Below are positions 52,722 to 61,745 of a DNA stretch of 64,000 nt, piece after piece. The notes beneath the pieces were generated by a model. That model searched no databases. It saw only the letters and a program-made list of their open reading frames with translations, and was not told where the DNA came from. Origin of the DNA: JALYXI01 sp963716685 (GTDB lineage: Bacteria > Acidobacteriota > Terriglobia > Bryobacterales > Bryobacteraceae). A program made the position numbers and the translations under genes. The stretch is from positions 558,001 to 622,000 of the forward strand of contig CAVQTR010000006.1 in NCBI GenBank assembly GCA_963716685.1. The letters run 5' to 3'. How positions within the stretch are numbered: the stretch's first letter is position 1; each line of letters begins with the position of its first letter.

Positions 52722-53954
52722 ATGTTTTCGAAGTACTGGCTCGCCACAGCCGCACTCGCGGGTGGATGCCTGCTGCAGGCGGCCGATGTGGGTACCACCC
52801 CGAACGTTCACGTTGTCGAAGAGATCGTCGCCAAAGTGAATAACGACATTATCACCCGAGGCGAACTGGAAAAGACGCGGGCTCAGCTGGAGGCCGAGAT
52901 CCGGTCGCAAAAGGGTCTCTCGGGAGCCGAACTGGATCGCGAAGTTCGCCAGCACCAGGCCGATGCGCTGCGGGATCAGATCGATCAGCTCCTGCTGGTG
53001 CAGAAAGGCAAGGATCTGAACATCAATGTGGATCCTGACGTTACGCGGCGGCTGGCCGATATCCAAACCCAGGATGCCAGGGAATCAGACCCGGAGAAGT
53101 TTCACGAGTGGATCCGGCAGAATTCCGGGGGCATGTCCTTCGAAGACGTCAAACAGCAGATGAAGAACGGCATCCTGACGCAGCGCGTAATTGGTCAGGA
53201 AGTGGGCCGGAACATCACTGTCCCGCAGGCCGAACTTCAGAAATATTACGACGAACACAAGAAGGAGTTCGTGCGCGAAGAGATGGTGTTTCTGCGCGAG
53301 ATCCTGATTGCGCCCACCGATAAATCACCAGCCGCCAAGGCGGCCGCGCTTAAGAAAGCCAATGAGATCGTAGCCCGAGCCCGTAAAGGGGAAAAGTTCA
53401 ACCAGTTGGCGCGCGATTACTCGGCCAATCCGGAAACCGCCAAGAACGATGGCGAATTGGGTTCGTTTAAGCGCGGCATGCTGCTCAAGGCCATCGAAGA
53501 CGTGGTTTTTAACCAGAACAAGGGATATGTCACCGATCCTGTGGATACGCCGAATGGCTTCGAAATCCTGAAGGTGGAGGAGCGGTACGCTCCCGGGCAG
53601 GCTTCCCTTGAAGACGTGAAGAACGAAATTATGGAGAAGCTGTATTCTCCGCGTCTGCAGCCGGCGCTTCGCGCTTACCTCACAAAACTGCGCCAGGACG
53701 CGTTTCTGGAAATTCGCGGTGGCTATGTGGACAGTGGCGCCGCCCCCGGCAAGGACACTTCCTGGAAAGATCCAGCGACCCTGAAGCCCGAGACCACTAC
53801 GAAGGAAGAAGTCGCGTCGCGCAAGAAGAAAAAGTTGCTGGGCGTGATCCCGCACAGCAGCGGGCCAAAACCGAACGCGATTGCTCCTCCACCGCTGCCC
53901 CCGCCGACCACAACCCCGGTCTCGGCTACGCCCGTGACACCCCCGGCGCAATGA
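52722..53954 (+). CDS. SurA-like periplasmic peptidyl-prolyl isomerase
   Basis: 410 residues. A signal peptide (MFSKYWLATAALAGGCLLQAA) is followed by a SurA N-terminal chaperone domain (VEEIVAKVNNDIITRGELEK, about 30-185) and a parvulin domain (about 185-300, LREILIAPTDK, DLGSFKRGML-like segment, FEILKVEER). The C-terminus is a Lys-rich then Pro/Thr-rich tail (about 350-410). It assists outer-membrane protein folding. Its stop overlaps the next gene (ATGA). Confidence 0.88.
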   Translation: MFSKYWLATAALAGGCLLQAADVGTTPNVHVVEEIVAKVNNDIITRGELEKTRAQLEAEIRSQKGLSGAELDREVRQHQADALRDQIDQLLLVQKGKDLNINVDPDVTRRLADIQTQDARESDPEKFHEWIRQNSGGMSFEDVKQQMKNGILTQRVIGQEVGRNITVPQAELQKYYDEHKKEFVREEMVFLREILIAPTDKSPAAKAAALKKANEIVARARKGEKFNQLARDYSANPETAKNDGELGSFKRGMLLKAIEDVVFNQNKGYVTDPVDTPNGFEILKVEERYAPGQASLEDVKNEIMEKLYSPRLQPALRAYLTKLRQDAFLEIRGGYVDSGAAPGKDTSWKDPATLKPETTTKEEVASRKKKKLLGVIPHSSGPKPNAIAPPPLPPPTTTPVSATPVTPPAQ

Positions 53955-55051
53955 AGTCGCCGTACGTCAACGAACTGGAAATCAACAAACCGGTAACCGC
54001 TTTCTTCCTGGTCCACTCGAAAGAGGTGCGCGAAAAGAAGACCGGCGAGCCATACCTTTCATTGCTGCTGGCTGACCGCACCGGGAAGCTGGACGCCAAA
54101 ATGTGGGACAACGTAGCGGAGGTGATGGATACCTTCGAGCGCGACCACTTTGTGAAGGTGAAGGGGTTGATGCAGCTTCATCTGAACAGGCCGCAGCTCA
54201 CCATTCACAAACTTCGTATCGTGGATGACAGCGAGGTGGATTTCGCCGACTTCTTCCCTGCCTCTTCGCGTAACCGCGATCAGATGTGGGCGGAACTGCG
54301 CGCCACAGTCGCGAACATCGGCGACATCCATATCCGCGGGTTGCTCGATGCGCTTTTGGATGACGAAGATATCGCGCGCCGTTATCGTCTGGCCCCGGCA
54401 GCGAAGACCATCCATCATGCCTATCTGGGTGGACTTCTCGAGCACGTGCTTTCCCTTTGCAGCCTTTGCCGGCTCACGGCTTCCCATTACCCCAACATTG
54501 ATGTTGACCTGATGATGGCAGGAGCGGTTCTCCACGACATCGGTAAAATTCACGAGTTGACCTACGATCGCGGTTTTGGCTACTCGAGCGAAGGCCAGCT
54601 ACTGGGTCACATGATCATCGCGCTGCGGATGATCAGCGATAAGCTGCGCCTGGTGCCGGAGTTTCCGGCAGGGCTGCGCACCATGCTGGAACACATGGTG
54701 ATCAGCCACCACGGCAAGCTTGAATTTGGTTCGCCGAAACTGCCGCTTTTTCCCGAGGCGCTGCTGTTGCATTACCTCGACGACATGGATTCCAAAATGG
54801 AATGCATGCGGTACATGATCGAGGGCGACCGGCAGTCAGATGGCTGCTTCACCACCTACAACACCGCGCTCGAACGAACCGTCTTGAAGAAGGAACGGTT
54901 TTTGGCTCCCGGCAGGGCGGTGCGGCAGGAGACCGTCCAGCCAGGAACACCGGAGCCTCCGCCCATTCCGGAGAAGCCGCCCTCCAGCTCACCGTTCGCT
55001 GAAAAACTTCAATTGGCGCTGGTGGGTCCGCAGGCCGATTCCAAAGCTTGA
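53951..55051 (+). CDS. YhaM-like 3'-5' exoribonuclease (OB fold plus HD domain)
   Basis: 366 residues. An OB-fold nucleic-acid-binding domain (about 10-100, KTGEPYLSLLLADRTGKLDAK) precedes an HD phosphohydrolase domain: HHAYLGGLLEHVLSL, GAVLHDIGKIHEL, HMVISHHGKLEFGSP and LLLHYLDDMDSKM. This order is that of YhaM/CBF1, which trims RNA from the 3' end. A Pro-rich tail ends the protein. Its stop overlaps the TTG of the heptosyltransferase. Confidence 0.88.
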   Translation: MKSPYVNELEINKPVTAFFLVHSKEVREKKTGEPYLSLLLADRTGKLDAKMWDNVAEVMDTFERDHFVKVKGLMQLHLNRPQLTIHKLRIVDDSEVDFADFFPASSRNRDQMWAELRATVANIGDIHIRGLLDALLDDEDIARRYRLAPAAKTIHHAYLGGLLEHVLSLCSLCRLTASHYPNIDVDLMMAGAVLHDIGKIHELTYDRGFGYSSEGQLLGHMIIALRMISDKLRLVPEFPAGLRTMLEHMVISHHGKLEFGSPKLPLFPEALLLHYLDDMDSKMECMRYMIEGDRQSDGCFTTYNTALERTVLKKERFLAPGRAVRQETVQPGTPEPPPIPEKPPSSSPFAEKLQLALVGPQADSKA

Positions 55052-56058
55052 AGAAGATTCTCATTCGCGCGACCAACTGGGTTGGCGATGCGGTGATGTC
55101 GTTGCCCGCCATTCGGGCGGTCGCGGCACGCTTTCCGGATGCGGAGATCGCCGTTCTGGCGCGGCCCTGGGTTGCAGATCTGTACGGACGGGAGAGCGCC
55201 GTAACCCGGGTGATTCCGTATACGCCCGCTTCCGGACAGCGCGACCTGATGGCCAAATGGCGAGTGGCGCGCCAATTACGGAGAGAGCGATTCGATTGCG
55301 CCATCCTGCTGCAGAATGCGTTCGAAGCCGCCGCCATCACCTGGCTCGCCGGGATCCCACGCATTGTCGGATACGGCCGCGATGGGCGGAGCGCGTTGCT
55401 GTCTGATCCGATTCCGCTCCCCAGGGCGGGAGAGATTCCACGCCATGAACGCTTCTACTACCTGGAAATGCTGCGGCGCGCGGGTTTGCTGGAACGTTTA
55501 CCGGGCGACGAGCCGATTCGCCTCGAAAACGCGAAGGAGGCCGCCACTGCGGGACGCGCGCTTTTAGCGCAGCACTCTATCAAAGGTGAAGTGCTCGGCG
55601 TCAGTCCAGGAGCAGCCTATGGAAACGCCAAGCGCTGGCTTCCGGAGCGCTTTGCAGCCGCTGCGCGGGAACTCGGCGGCGCTGTCGTGGTTTTTGGTTC
55701 GGCCGGGGAGCGCGAGTTGTGCGAGCGAGTGGCCGAAATGATCGGGCCCGGCGCTCACAACTTCGCCGGGCGTACCACTCTTCGCGAATTCATCGATATG
55801 ACGGCGGCATGCCGCCTGTTTCTGACCAATGACTCAGGTGCGATGCACATCGCGTCCGCGCTCGCCGTCCCTACAGTCACGGTTTTCGGCTCAACCGACG
55901 ACACCACTACCGGGCCCACGGGCGAGAAAGCGCGTGTCGTCCGCGAGCCGGTGGAATGCAGCCCGTGTCTTCTGCGTGAGTGCCCGATCGACCACCGCTG
56001 CATGACGCGGGTTCCGGCGTCGCGAGTGGTCGCCGCCGCTCGCGCCCTCATTGCATGA
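55048..56058 (+). CDS. waaF: Lipopolysaccharide heptosyltransferase II
   Basis: 336 residues of the GT9 family. It begins KKILIRATNWVGDAVMSLPA and carries LGVSPGAAYGNAKRWLPERF and the donor-binding NDSGAMHIASALAVPTVTVFGS. The C-terminal Cys-rich segment (ECSPCLLRECPIDHRCM) is typical of WaaF. It adds a heptose to the inner core of LPS. The start is TTG 55048, overlapping the upstream stop by 4 bp. Confidence 0.92.
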   Translation: MKKILIRATNWVGDAVMSLPAIRAVAARFPDAEIAVLARPWVADLYGRESAVTRVIPYTPASGQRDLMAKWRVARQLRRERFDCAILLQNAFEAAAITWLAGIPRIVGYGRDGRSALLSDPIPLPRAGEIPRHERFYYLEMLRRAGLLERLPGDEPIRLENAKEAATAGRALLAQHSIKGEVLGVSPGAAYGNAKRWLPERFAAAARELGGAVVVFGSAGERELCERVAEMIGPGAHNFAGRTTLREFIDMTAACRLFLTNDSGAMHIASALAVPTVTVFGSTDDTTTGPTGEKARVVREPVECSPCLLRECPIDHRCMTRVPASRVVAAARALIA

Positions 56059-56441
56059 GTATCGATACCCGATCGAAAATTCTGACCGAAGCGGAGGCTC
56101 TCGATCTTCCCCCTGGCCTCCGTTCCGGTTCCACCGTGGTGCTGGGTTTCTTCGATCCGCTTCTCGCCGATCACGTCCGTCGCCTGAAACAGATCAAGCC
56201 GCCCGGCGCAGTGCTGATTGCAGTGATTTTGGATCCGCCGGCGTCTCTGCTGGGGGTTCGCGCGCGCGCCGAACTCACCGCCGCAATTGGCATAATAGAT
56301 TTCGTGGTTCCCGTACCGGGCGACGTTTCGGGCTTCCTCCGCAAGCTCCAGCCGGGAACTGTCATTCACGATGCAGACGAAGACCAGCTTCGCACCGCGC
56401 GCTTAATTGAACATGTCCAACGACGGTATCAGCCGGTATAA
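56055..56441 (+). CDS. Degenerate HldE/RfaE2-like nucleotidyltransferase
   Basis: 128 residues. The frame matches the adenylyltransferase domain of HldE in layout (GFFDPLLADHVRRLKQ for GCFDxLHxGHxxxL, then LIAVILD for VGVNSD, then RAELTAAIGIIDFVVPV). The catalytic HxGH motif is reduced to ADH, losing the first His, and the nucleotide-binding tail is short. It is thus probably inactive as a transferase or changed in substrate. It lies between two heptosyltransferase genes with overlapping starts and stops (ATGA upstream; 29 bp downstream), so a role in heptose supply or its regulation is inferred. Confidence 0.72.
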   Translation: MSIDTRSKILTEAEALDLPPGLRSGSTVVLGFFDPLLADHVRRLKQIKPPGAVLIAVILDPPASLLGVRARAELTAAIGIIDFVVPVPGDVSGFLRKLQPGTVIHDADEDQLRTARLIEHVQRRYQPV

Positions 56442-57441
56442 CGAACCTGGAATATTGATCGTGCGCTTGGGCGCCATGGGCGATGTGCTGCATGCGCTGC
56501 CCGCGGCTGCGTCGTTGAAACATAATTTTCCGGCGGCGCCGCTGACCTGGGTGGTGGAGGCTGCATGGGCGCCTCTGCTGGAAGAGAATCCTTTCGTCGA
56601 TCGGGTAATCGCGCTGGACCGCCGCAAGCCCGGCACATGGTGGAACACACGGCGCGAATTGCTGCGCTCCCGTTATTCGCTGGCCGTCGATTTTCAAGGT
56701 CTCCTGAAATCGGCGTTCACCGCGTCACTGGCCAGACCCGAAAAGATTTATGGGTTCCACGCGTCGCAGATTCGCGAACGCGCCGCTGCCTGGTTTTATT
56801 CAAAAGCGGTGATGACCGAGGCTGGTCATGCCGTGGACCGCAATCTGGAACTGGCCCGCACTGCGGGCGCTGCCAGCCTGCTGCGCACGTTTCCCCTTCC
56901 TCAAGGACACCCCGAAGGCGAGTTGCCCACCGGAAATTTCATTCTGGCAAGCCCGTTTGCCGGATGGGCCGGCAAACAATGGCCGTTGGACTACTACGCC
57001 GAACTGGCACAGCTGGCGCACCGCGAATTTGGTTACCCGCTCGTGCTCAACGGCCCCCCCTCGGCTCGTGCCTCTCTCGAAAGCGTCCCCGGAGCCCTCG
57101 TGCATACCAGCAGCATTGCGGGCCTGATCCATGCGACCCGGCGCGCCACGGCAGTGGTGGGCGTGGACAGCGGACCCATGCACCTGGCCGCCGCCCTGGC
57201 CAAACCGGGCGCCGCCATTTTTGGTCCGACAGATCCGGGGCGGAATGGACCTTATGGTGGCTCGCTGAAGCTTCTCAGCAGTCCGGACGCCGTGGTGCAG
57301 TACCAGCCCGAAAGCAGCCGCAGCGATGTCCGAAACAGCGGAGCTTACGTGCGTGGCACTGTCATTGATCCCGCGATGCGGGCAGTCAGACCGGAGCACG
57401 TGATGGCGGCGCTAAGAGCTCAAGTCGCCTGTCACGCGTGA
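56413..57441 (+). CDS. waaC: Lipopolysaccharide heptosyltransferase I-like (GT9)
   Basis: 342 residues. It starts near ILIVRLGAMGDVLHALPAA, has SLAVDFQGLLKSA, SPFAGWAGKQWPLDYYAEL and VDSGPMHLAAALAKPGAAIFG. These match WaaC, which adds the first heptose to Kdo. ATG 56413 is preferred to TTG 56407 and lies within the end of the nucleotidyltransferase gene. Its stop overlaps the GTG of the methyltransferase gene. The WaaC rather than WaaQ assignment is moderate. Confidence 0.87.
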   Translation: MSNDGISRYNEPGILIVRLGAMGDVLHALPAAASLKHNFPAAPLTWVVEAAWAPLLEENPFVDRVIALDRRKPGTWWNTRRELLRSRYSLAVDFQGLLKSAFTASLARPEKIYGFHASQIRERAAAWFYSKAVMTEAGHAVDRNLELARTAGAASLLRTFPLPQGHPEGELPTGNFILASPFAGWAGKQWPLDYYAELAQLAHREFGYPLVLNGPPSARASLESVPGALVHTSSIAGLIHATRRATAVVGVDSGPMHLAAALAKPGAAIFGPTDPGRNGPYGGSLKLLSSPDAVVQYQPESSRSDVRNSGAYVRGTVIDPAMRAVRPEHVMAALRAQVACHA

Positions 57442-57983
57442 CGTTTCCCAAGCCGTATGCTGATCGCGTGGCGAAACTTCGCGTGCCCGGCGGTTTCGTT
57501 TTAGTCGCCGCATTCGCCTGGCTCTCGCATCCCTCGGCAGCCTCGCTGGCGTGGGGTGCGCCTGTCTCCGTGGCAGGTTTACTGCTTCGAGCGTGGGCCG
57601 CGGGTAATTTGGCGAAAGACCGGCAACTTGCCACCCAGGGACCCTATACTCTGCTGCGCAATCCGCTCTACGCAGGTACATTGCTGGTGGGCGTGGGGTT
57701 GGTCATCGCCGCGCGCAGTACAACGCTGGGAGCCGTGTTTGCCGCTGTCTTCCTGCTGATCTATTTGCCAGTGATCCAGTTGGAGGAGCAGCATCTGCGC
57801 CGGCTGTTTCCGGAATATGGGGACTATGCGCGGCGGGTGCGGTCCCTGGTCCCGGGGTTCATCCCGGCTGGCCCGGTCTTACGGTTTCATTCGGCGCTTT
57901 ACTGGAAAAACCGCGAGTATCAGGCGGCCCTTGGATTCGCGGCCGGCTTCGCCTGGTTATTATGGAAGAGTTTTCAACCATGA
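57438..57983 (+). CDS. Isoprenylcysteine carboxyl methyltransferase-family membrane protein
   Basis: 181 residues with four or five hydrophobic segments. The ICMT/PEMT signature is clear: GPYTLLRNPLYAGTLLVGVG and LEEQHLRRLFPEYGDYARRV. In bacteria these methylate unknown lipids or small molecules, not prenylated proteins. GTG 57438 overlaps the waaC stop, and the stop overlaps the DinB gene. Confidence 0.87.
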   Translation: MTFPKPYADRVAKLRVPGGFVLVAAFAWLSHPSAASLAWGAPVSVAGLLLRAWAAGNLAKDRQLATQGPYTLLRNPLYAGTLLVGVGLVIAARSTTLGAVFAAVFLLIYLPVIQLEEQHLRRLFPEYGDYARRVRSLVPGFIPAGPVLRFHSALYWKNREYQAALGFAAGFAWLLWKSFQP

Positions 57984-58465
57984 ACCCTTATGCTGCGCAT
58001 CTCGCCGGCCGAGCCCCTCTGGAAGTGATGAAAGCGCTTCCGGGCGAACTGCAGCGGATTTTCAGCGAATTGGGCGCTGAGGGTGCCGAGCAGTCAACAG
58101 CTCCGGGAAAGTGGAGCGCCCGCGAGATCCTCTGTCATCTGGCCGACTGCGAAATTGTTTTCGCTTTTCGTCTGCGGCAGGCGCTCGCCGAAGATCGGCA
58201 TGTCATTCAGCCCTTCGACCAGGATAGATGGGCGGAGATGTCCGGCGCTTACTCGGTGACCGATGCTCTCGCGGTGTTTTCTTCCGTCCGGCGATGGAAC
58301 ATCACCCTTTTGCAAACCGCAGGCGACGGTGCAGGAAGCAGGACCCTGAACCACCCGGAGCGGGGCGACATGACGTTTCAAACCCTGATCGAAACCATTG
58401 GCGGACACGATCTAAATCACCTCGGGCAGTTGCAGAAGATCACGGCGGCTCACCCTTCGACGTAA
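57980..58465 (+). CDS. DinB/YfiT-like metal-dependent enzyme
   Basis: 161 residues of the DinB four-helix fold. Three candidate metal-binding His residues are seen: one in REILCHLADCE, one near DRHVIQPFDQDRW, and one in ETIGGHDLNHLGQL. Members are thiol-dependent S-transferases or hydrolases. ATG 57980 overlaps the previous stop; an in-frame ATG at 57962 adds six residues. It is last in the heptosyltransferase operon and converges with alr, with a 16-bp overlap. Confidence 0.85.
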   Translation: MNPYAAHLAGRAPLEVMKALPGELQRIFSELGAEGAEQSTAPGKWSAREILCHLADCEIVFAFRLRQALAEDRHVIQPFDQDRWAEMSGAYSVTDALAVFSSVRRWNITLLQTAGDGAGSRTLNHPERGDMTFQTLIETIGGHDLNHLGQLQKITAAHPST

Positions 58466-59568
58466 ACGCGACGGACGCGTCTGCCGATCCCGCAAAGAAC
58501 GCTGTAGGAAATTTCGCCCGCGGTCTCCGCAATATCCTGCGCATTGATGGAGACGTTCCCTTCCCGACCGAGCAGGGTCACGGCATCTCCCACTTGCAGG
58601 TGCGGCGCACTGCTCAGATCGATTGTGGTCAGGTCCATCGAGACCGCACCCAGGATGGACACGCGGCATCCTCCGGCGATCACATGTCCGCGCGTGGAGA
58701 GCCGGTGCGGAACGCCGTCCGCGTAGCCCGCGGCAATCACGCCGATCCGCATCGGACCTGGAGCGCGAAATCTGCCGCCGTACCCCACAAGGGTGCCGCC
58801 CGGAACGTCTTTCACCGCGAGCAGCCGCGCGCGCCATGACAGGACCGGCTTGACGTGAAGAGTTGAAGCGGGCGCGGGACCGGCACCCGGCGATACGTAC
58901 CCATAAACCGCAAGCCCCGGTCTGACCAGTGACAACCAGGCGCCGCGATGCCCAAATGCCACACCGTTCGTGCTGGAAAAGTGGATCAGTTCCGGCATGC
59001 TGCCGCTGGCACGTACTGCCTCGCATATCGCCGCAAAGAACGCCTTTTGCTTCTCCGTCTGATCGGTTTCGAAGTGTTCTGCAGACGCGAAATGCGACAT
59101 CAATCCTTCTACCCGAAGATGGCGAAGGGATTGAAGCGCCTGCGCCACTTCCGCCGCCTCCGCGGGCGCACCGAGGCGCGTCATGCCTGTGTCCACATCG
59201 AAGTGAACCGGTCCAGGAACCTGTGCCTGGTCGAGTTCGCGCAGTTCCGAAATGGATTGCACGACAGGAGTCAGCCGCGCGGCCCGTGCCAGTTCCCGCT
59301 CAAACGGCAGCACACCTCCCATCACCAGCACACGGGATTCGATCCCAGCGTTCCTCAGCTCCACGCCTTCCGATACACAGCTGACTGCCAGCCATTGCGC
59401 GCCTTCTCTTACCAACACGCGCGAACACTCGATCGCTCCGTGCCCATAGGCGTTTGCCTTCACCACGGGAGCAATCAGCACGCCGGGGCCGACAACGTCC
59501 CGGATGGCTCGGAAGTTCGCTGCCAGCTGATTGCACGAGATTTCCGCCCACGTGCGCGCCTCCGTCAT
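58450..59568 (-). CDS. alr: Alanine racemase
   Basis: 372 residues. PLP Lys is in PVVKANAYGHGAIE (about residue 38) and the catalytic Tyr in VIAAGYADGVPHRLS region; the C-terminal beta domain has GAVSMDLTTIDLS. It makes D-alanine for peptidoglycan. It overlaps the upstream glycosyltransferase gene by 4 bp (ATGA), so it is translated with the surface-glycan genes. Confidence 0.95.
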   Translation of the reverse strand: MTEARTWAEISCNQLAANFRAIRDVVGPGVLIAPVVKANAYGHGAIECSRVLVREGAQWLAVSCVSEGVELRNAGIESRVLVMGGVLPFERELARAARLTPVVQSISELRELDQAQVPGPVHFDVDTGMTRLGAPAEAAEVAQALQSLRHLRVEGLMSHFASAEHFETDQTEKQKAFFAAICEAVRASGSMPELIHFSSTNGVAFGHRGAWLSLVRPGLAVYGYVSPGAGPAPASTLHVKPVLSWRARLLAVKDVPGGTLVGYGGRFRAPGPMRIGVIAAGYADGVPHRLSTRGHVIAGGCRVSILGAVSMDLTTIDLSSAPHLQVGDAVTLLGREGNVSINAQDIAETAGEISYSVLCGIGRRVRRVYVEG

Positions 59569-60647
59569 TCAAGCAAGTCCTCCAGCAGGCGTTCATACTG
59601 GTCCGTGACTGCATCCCAGTTGTAACGGCTCCTTACGCGTTCCACGGCACGCCGGCGGTAGTCGTCCCGAAGCTCTTCCGGCATGGCAATACTTTCGCGC
59701 ATCCGCGCTGTCAGACCTACTTCATCTTCGAATGGCAAACCCGCATCGGCGCAGACCTCCGCGTTTTCCGGCGTATTCCTGTAGATGACCAAAGCCCCGC
59801 GGCCCATTGCTTCAATCAAAGCCGGGTGCGTACCGCCGACTTCCGTCGCGTGGATGTAGGCATAACAGTGCGAGCCCAGTTCCCGGTAGCCCAGCCCGTA
59901 AATTGCCCCAGGCATCACAATGCGCGGATCGTGGGTGTCGCGCACACGCGCGATATATTCCGCTGCGTGAGGCGCATCCCCAACCAACGCCAGCTTCATC
60001 GCAGTGGGCACCTGCTCGAAGGCGCAGCGTACCTCCAAGGCATGGTTCTCGGGCTCAAAACGGCTGACATACAGGAAATACTGCCCCCGCGCCAAGTCCA
60101 GCTCGCGCAGACAATTGTCGGTCCCTTCCTTCCCAATTTCCGCCCCATAAGGAATGAAAGTACTGGCTTTGTGATAGCGCATCCGGTAATACTCTTCAAT
60201 GGTTTCCGCGTCACTGATGATGGCGTTTGGGAAAACGGTGGCGAGGTACTCCGAGATCCGGTACCAGGTGCGCGCAAAAGCGTTCCACTTTTTGCGCTTT
60301 CTTTCAATCCCATCGACATTGAGAGCGACAGGTATGCCGAGTGCGCGGGGCGCGATCGTGTAAAGGGCATTCGCCGCGTTGCAGTACAGCGCGACATCGG
60401 CGCGATGCAGCAGTAAGTGAAGAGTCGAGATAAAAGTATGAGCCAGCGTGTCCAGATACTTATGCCGGATGGTAGGAAGATACACCAGCGACACCCCCTT
60501 GAAAGCGGGGTTTGTGTATCGCTCCCGGCAATATACCGTAACCTGGTGTCCGCGGCGGGTTAGACGTTCAGAAATTTCTTCAGCGAAGGTTTCAAATCCG
60601 CCGTAATTCGCCGGGATCCCTCTGGTTCCGAGGAGGGCAATGCGCAC
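59565..60647 (-). CDS. Glycosyltransferase with DUF1972-type N-terminus (GT4-like)
   Basis: 360 residues. The N-terminus GTRGIPANYGGFETFAEEISERL is the DUF1972 hallmark of rhamnosyl/polysaccharide transferases. The C-terminal GT-B half has LYVSRFEPENHAL and EVGGTHPALIEAMGRGALV for nucleotide-sugar binding. It probably adds a sugar during exopolysaccharide or O-antigen synthesis. It lies 6 bp after the next GT2 gene. Confidence 0.87.
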   Translation of the reverse strand: MRIALLGTRGIPANYGGFETFAEEISERLTRRGHQVTVYCRERYTNPAFKGVSLVYLPTIRHKYLDTLAHTFISTLHLLLHRADVALYCNAANALYTIAPRALGIPVALNVDGIERKRKKWNAFARTWYRISEYLATVFPNAIISDAETIEEYYRMRYHKASTFIPYGAEIGKEGTDNCLRELDLARGQYFLYVSRFEPENHALEVRCAFEQVPTAMKLALVGDAPHAAEYIARVRDTHDPRIVMPGAIYGLGYRELGSHCYAYIHATEVGGTHPALIEAMGRGALVIYRNTPENAEVCADAGLPFEDEVGLTARMRESIAMPEELRDDYRRRAVERVRSRYNWDAVTDQYERLLEDLLE

Positions 60648-60653
60648 TCAGCG

Positions 60654-61703
60654 CTACCGGCGCGCGGCTTTCGAGCGCGACACTACGTCAACGAATTTTT
60701 TCGGCGCGGGCTTGGAAACCGGTTCGAAGCTGAACCAGCTGGCGATGTACTTGTTGTCGGCGCGCTGCATCTGCTGGATCAACTGCCGCTTTTTCATCAC
60801 CCGCTTGTAATTCTTTGCGATAAACCAGAATGCCTTCAGCGAGCTGTGCTCCCATAGGAGGCAGCACGCAATGACGACGACATCGCGTCCGGTAATCTGC
60901 AGCCAGTTGCGCCGGTATAAGTCCCCGGAGATGTTCTTCAGTCGCAGCAGAAACCGATTCTTCACCGAGTGCATGTTGATCTCGGCGGGGAGCGCGCGGC
61001 GGTTCCCCGGAAGCGCGTTGCGCACGTGGTAACCACGCGCATACGGCGCATACATACAACGCCAGCCGAGCAGCTGCGCCCGCCAGGCTACATCCGCGTC
61101 CTCGCGATAGACAAAGAAATCAGAATCGAAAAACTCACCATCGAGGGAGATATCCTCGATCATTTCCCGCCGGTAGAGAGCAGCGGCCGCAGTAGCGCCA
61201 AATACATATTCATACTGGCGATAATGGCCGTTATCAATTTCAAGGCTGCCGCGATCCAGGTGGCGGAGCGTCGGGGTGAAGTAAATGCCCGTCGAATCGA
61301 CTACCGGCTTTTCAGGAAAATCGAATCCGGAACTCATTGTCAGGAGTTTGCCGCATACAGTTCCAATGCGCGCATCCAGATTACCGGCGTGCACAAGGGC
61401 CTCGATGAAATCGGGCAGCAGCAAAACATCGGGATTCAGCGTAAGCACCCACTCGGAATCGGAGAGTGCAATTGCCTGATTCTGCGCCGCGGCGAAGCCT
61501 ATGTTTTCGTCGTTGTAGATGATGCGGACGCGATCTTCGAACGGTTCCAGTATGTCGGTCGTGCCATCGGTCGAGCAGTTGTCGATGACGATTATGTCCA
61601 TGACGAGGTATTTCTGGTCGAGTACCGACTCCAGACACCTCTTGATGAACCGGCCGCTGTTGTAAGTGACGATGGTAACTGAGACGGAGTCGCTATTCGC
61701 CAT
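60654..61703 (-). CDS. GT2 glycosyltransferase (rhamnosyltransferase-like)
   Basis: 349 residues. Typical family-2 start SVSVTIVTYNSGRFIKRCLES, metal-binding DxD-equivalent in LTLNPDVLLLPDF, and the acceptor region FFVYREDADVAWRAQLLGWR. The C-terminal extension is basic with a hydrophobic stretch (VVVIACCLLWEHS) and a Lys/Arg-rich end. It probably builds the same glycan as its neighbours. A 42-bp gap follows the next gene. Confidence 0.88.
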   Translation of the reverse strand: MANSDSVSVTIVTYNSGRFIKRCLESVLDQKYLVMDIIVIDNCSTDGTTDILEPFEDRVRIIYNDENIGFAAAQNQAIALSDSEWVLTLNPDVLLLPDFIEALVHAGNLDARIGTVCGKLLTMSSGFDFPEKPVVDSTGIYFTPTLRHLDRGSLEIDNGHYRQYEYVFGATAAAALYRREMIEDISLDGEFFDSDFFVYREDADVAWRAQLLGWRCMYAPYARGYHVRNALPGNRRALPAEINMHSVKNRFLLRLKNISGDLYRRNWLQITGRDVVVIACCLLWEHSSLKAFWFIAKNYKRVMKKRQLIQQMQRADNKYIASWFSFEPVSKPAPKKFVDVVSRSKAARR

Positions 61704-61745
61704 GAATTCGAGTTGGGGTTCTACCGAGCCCGTCCATTCCCATAA

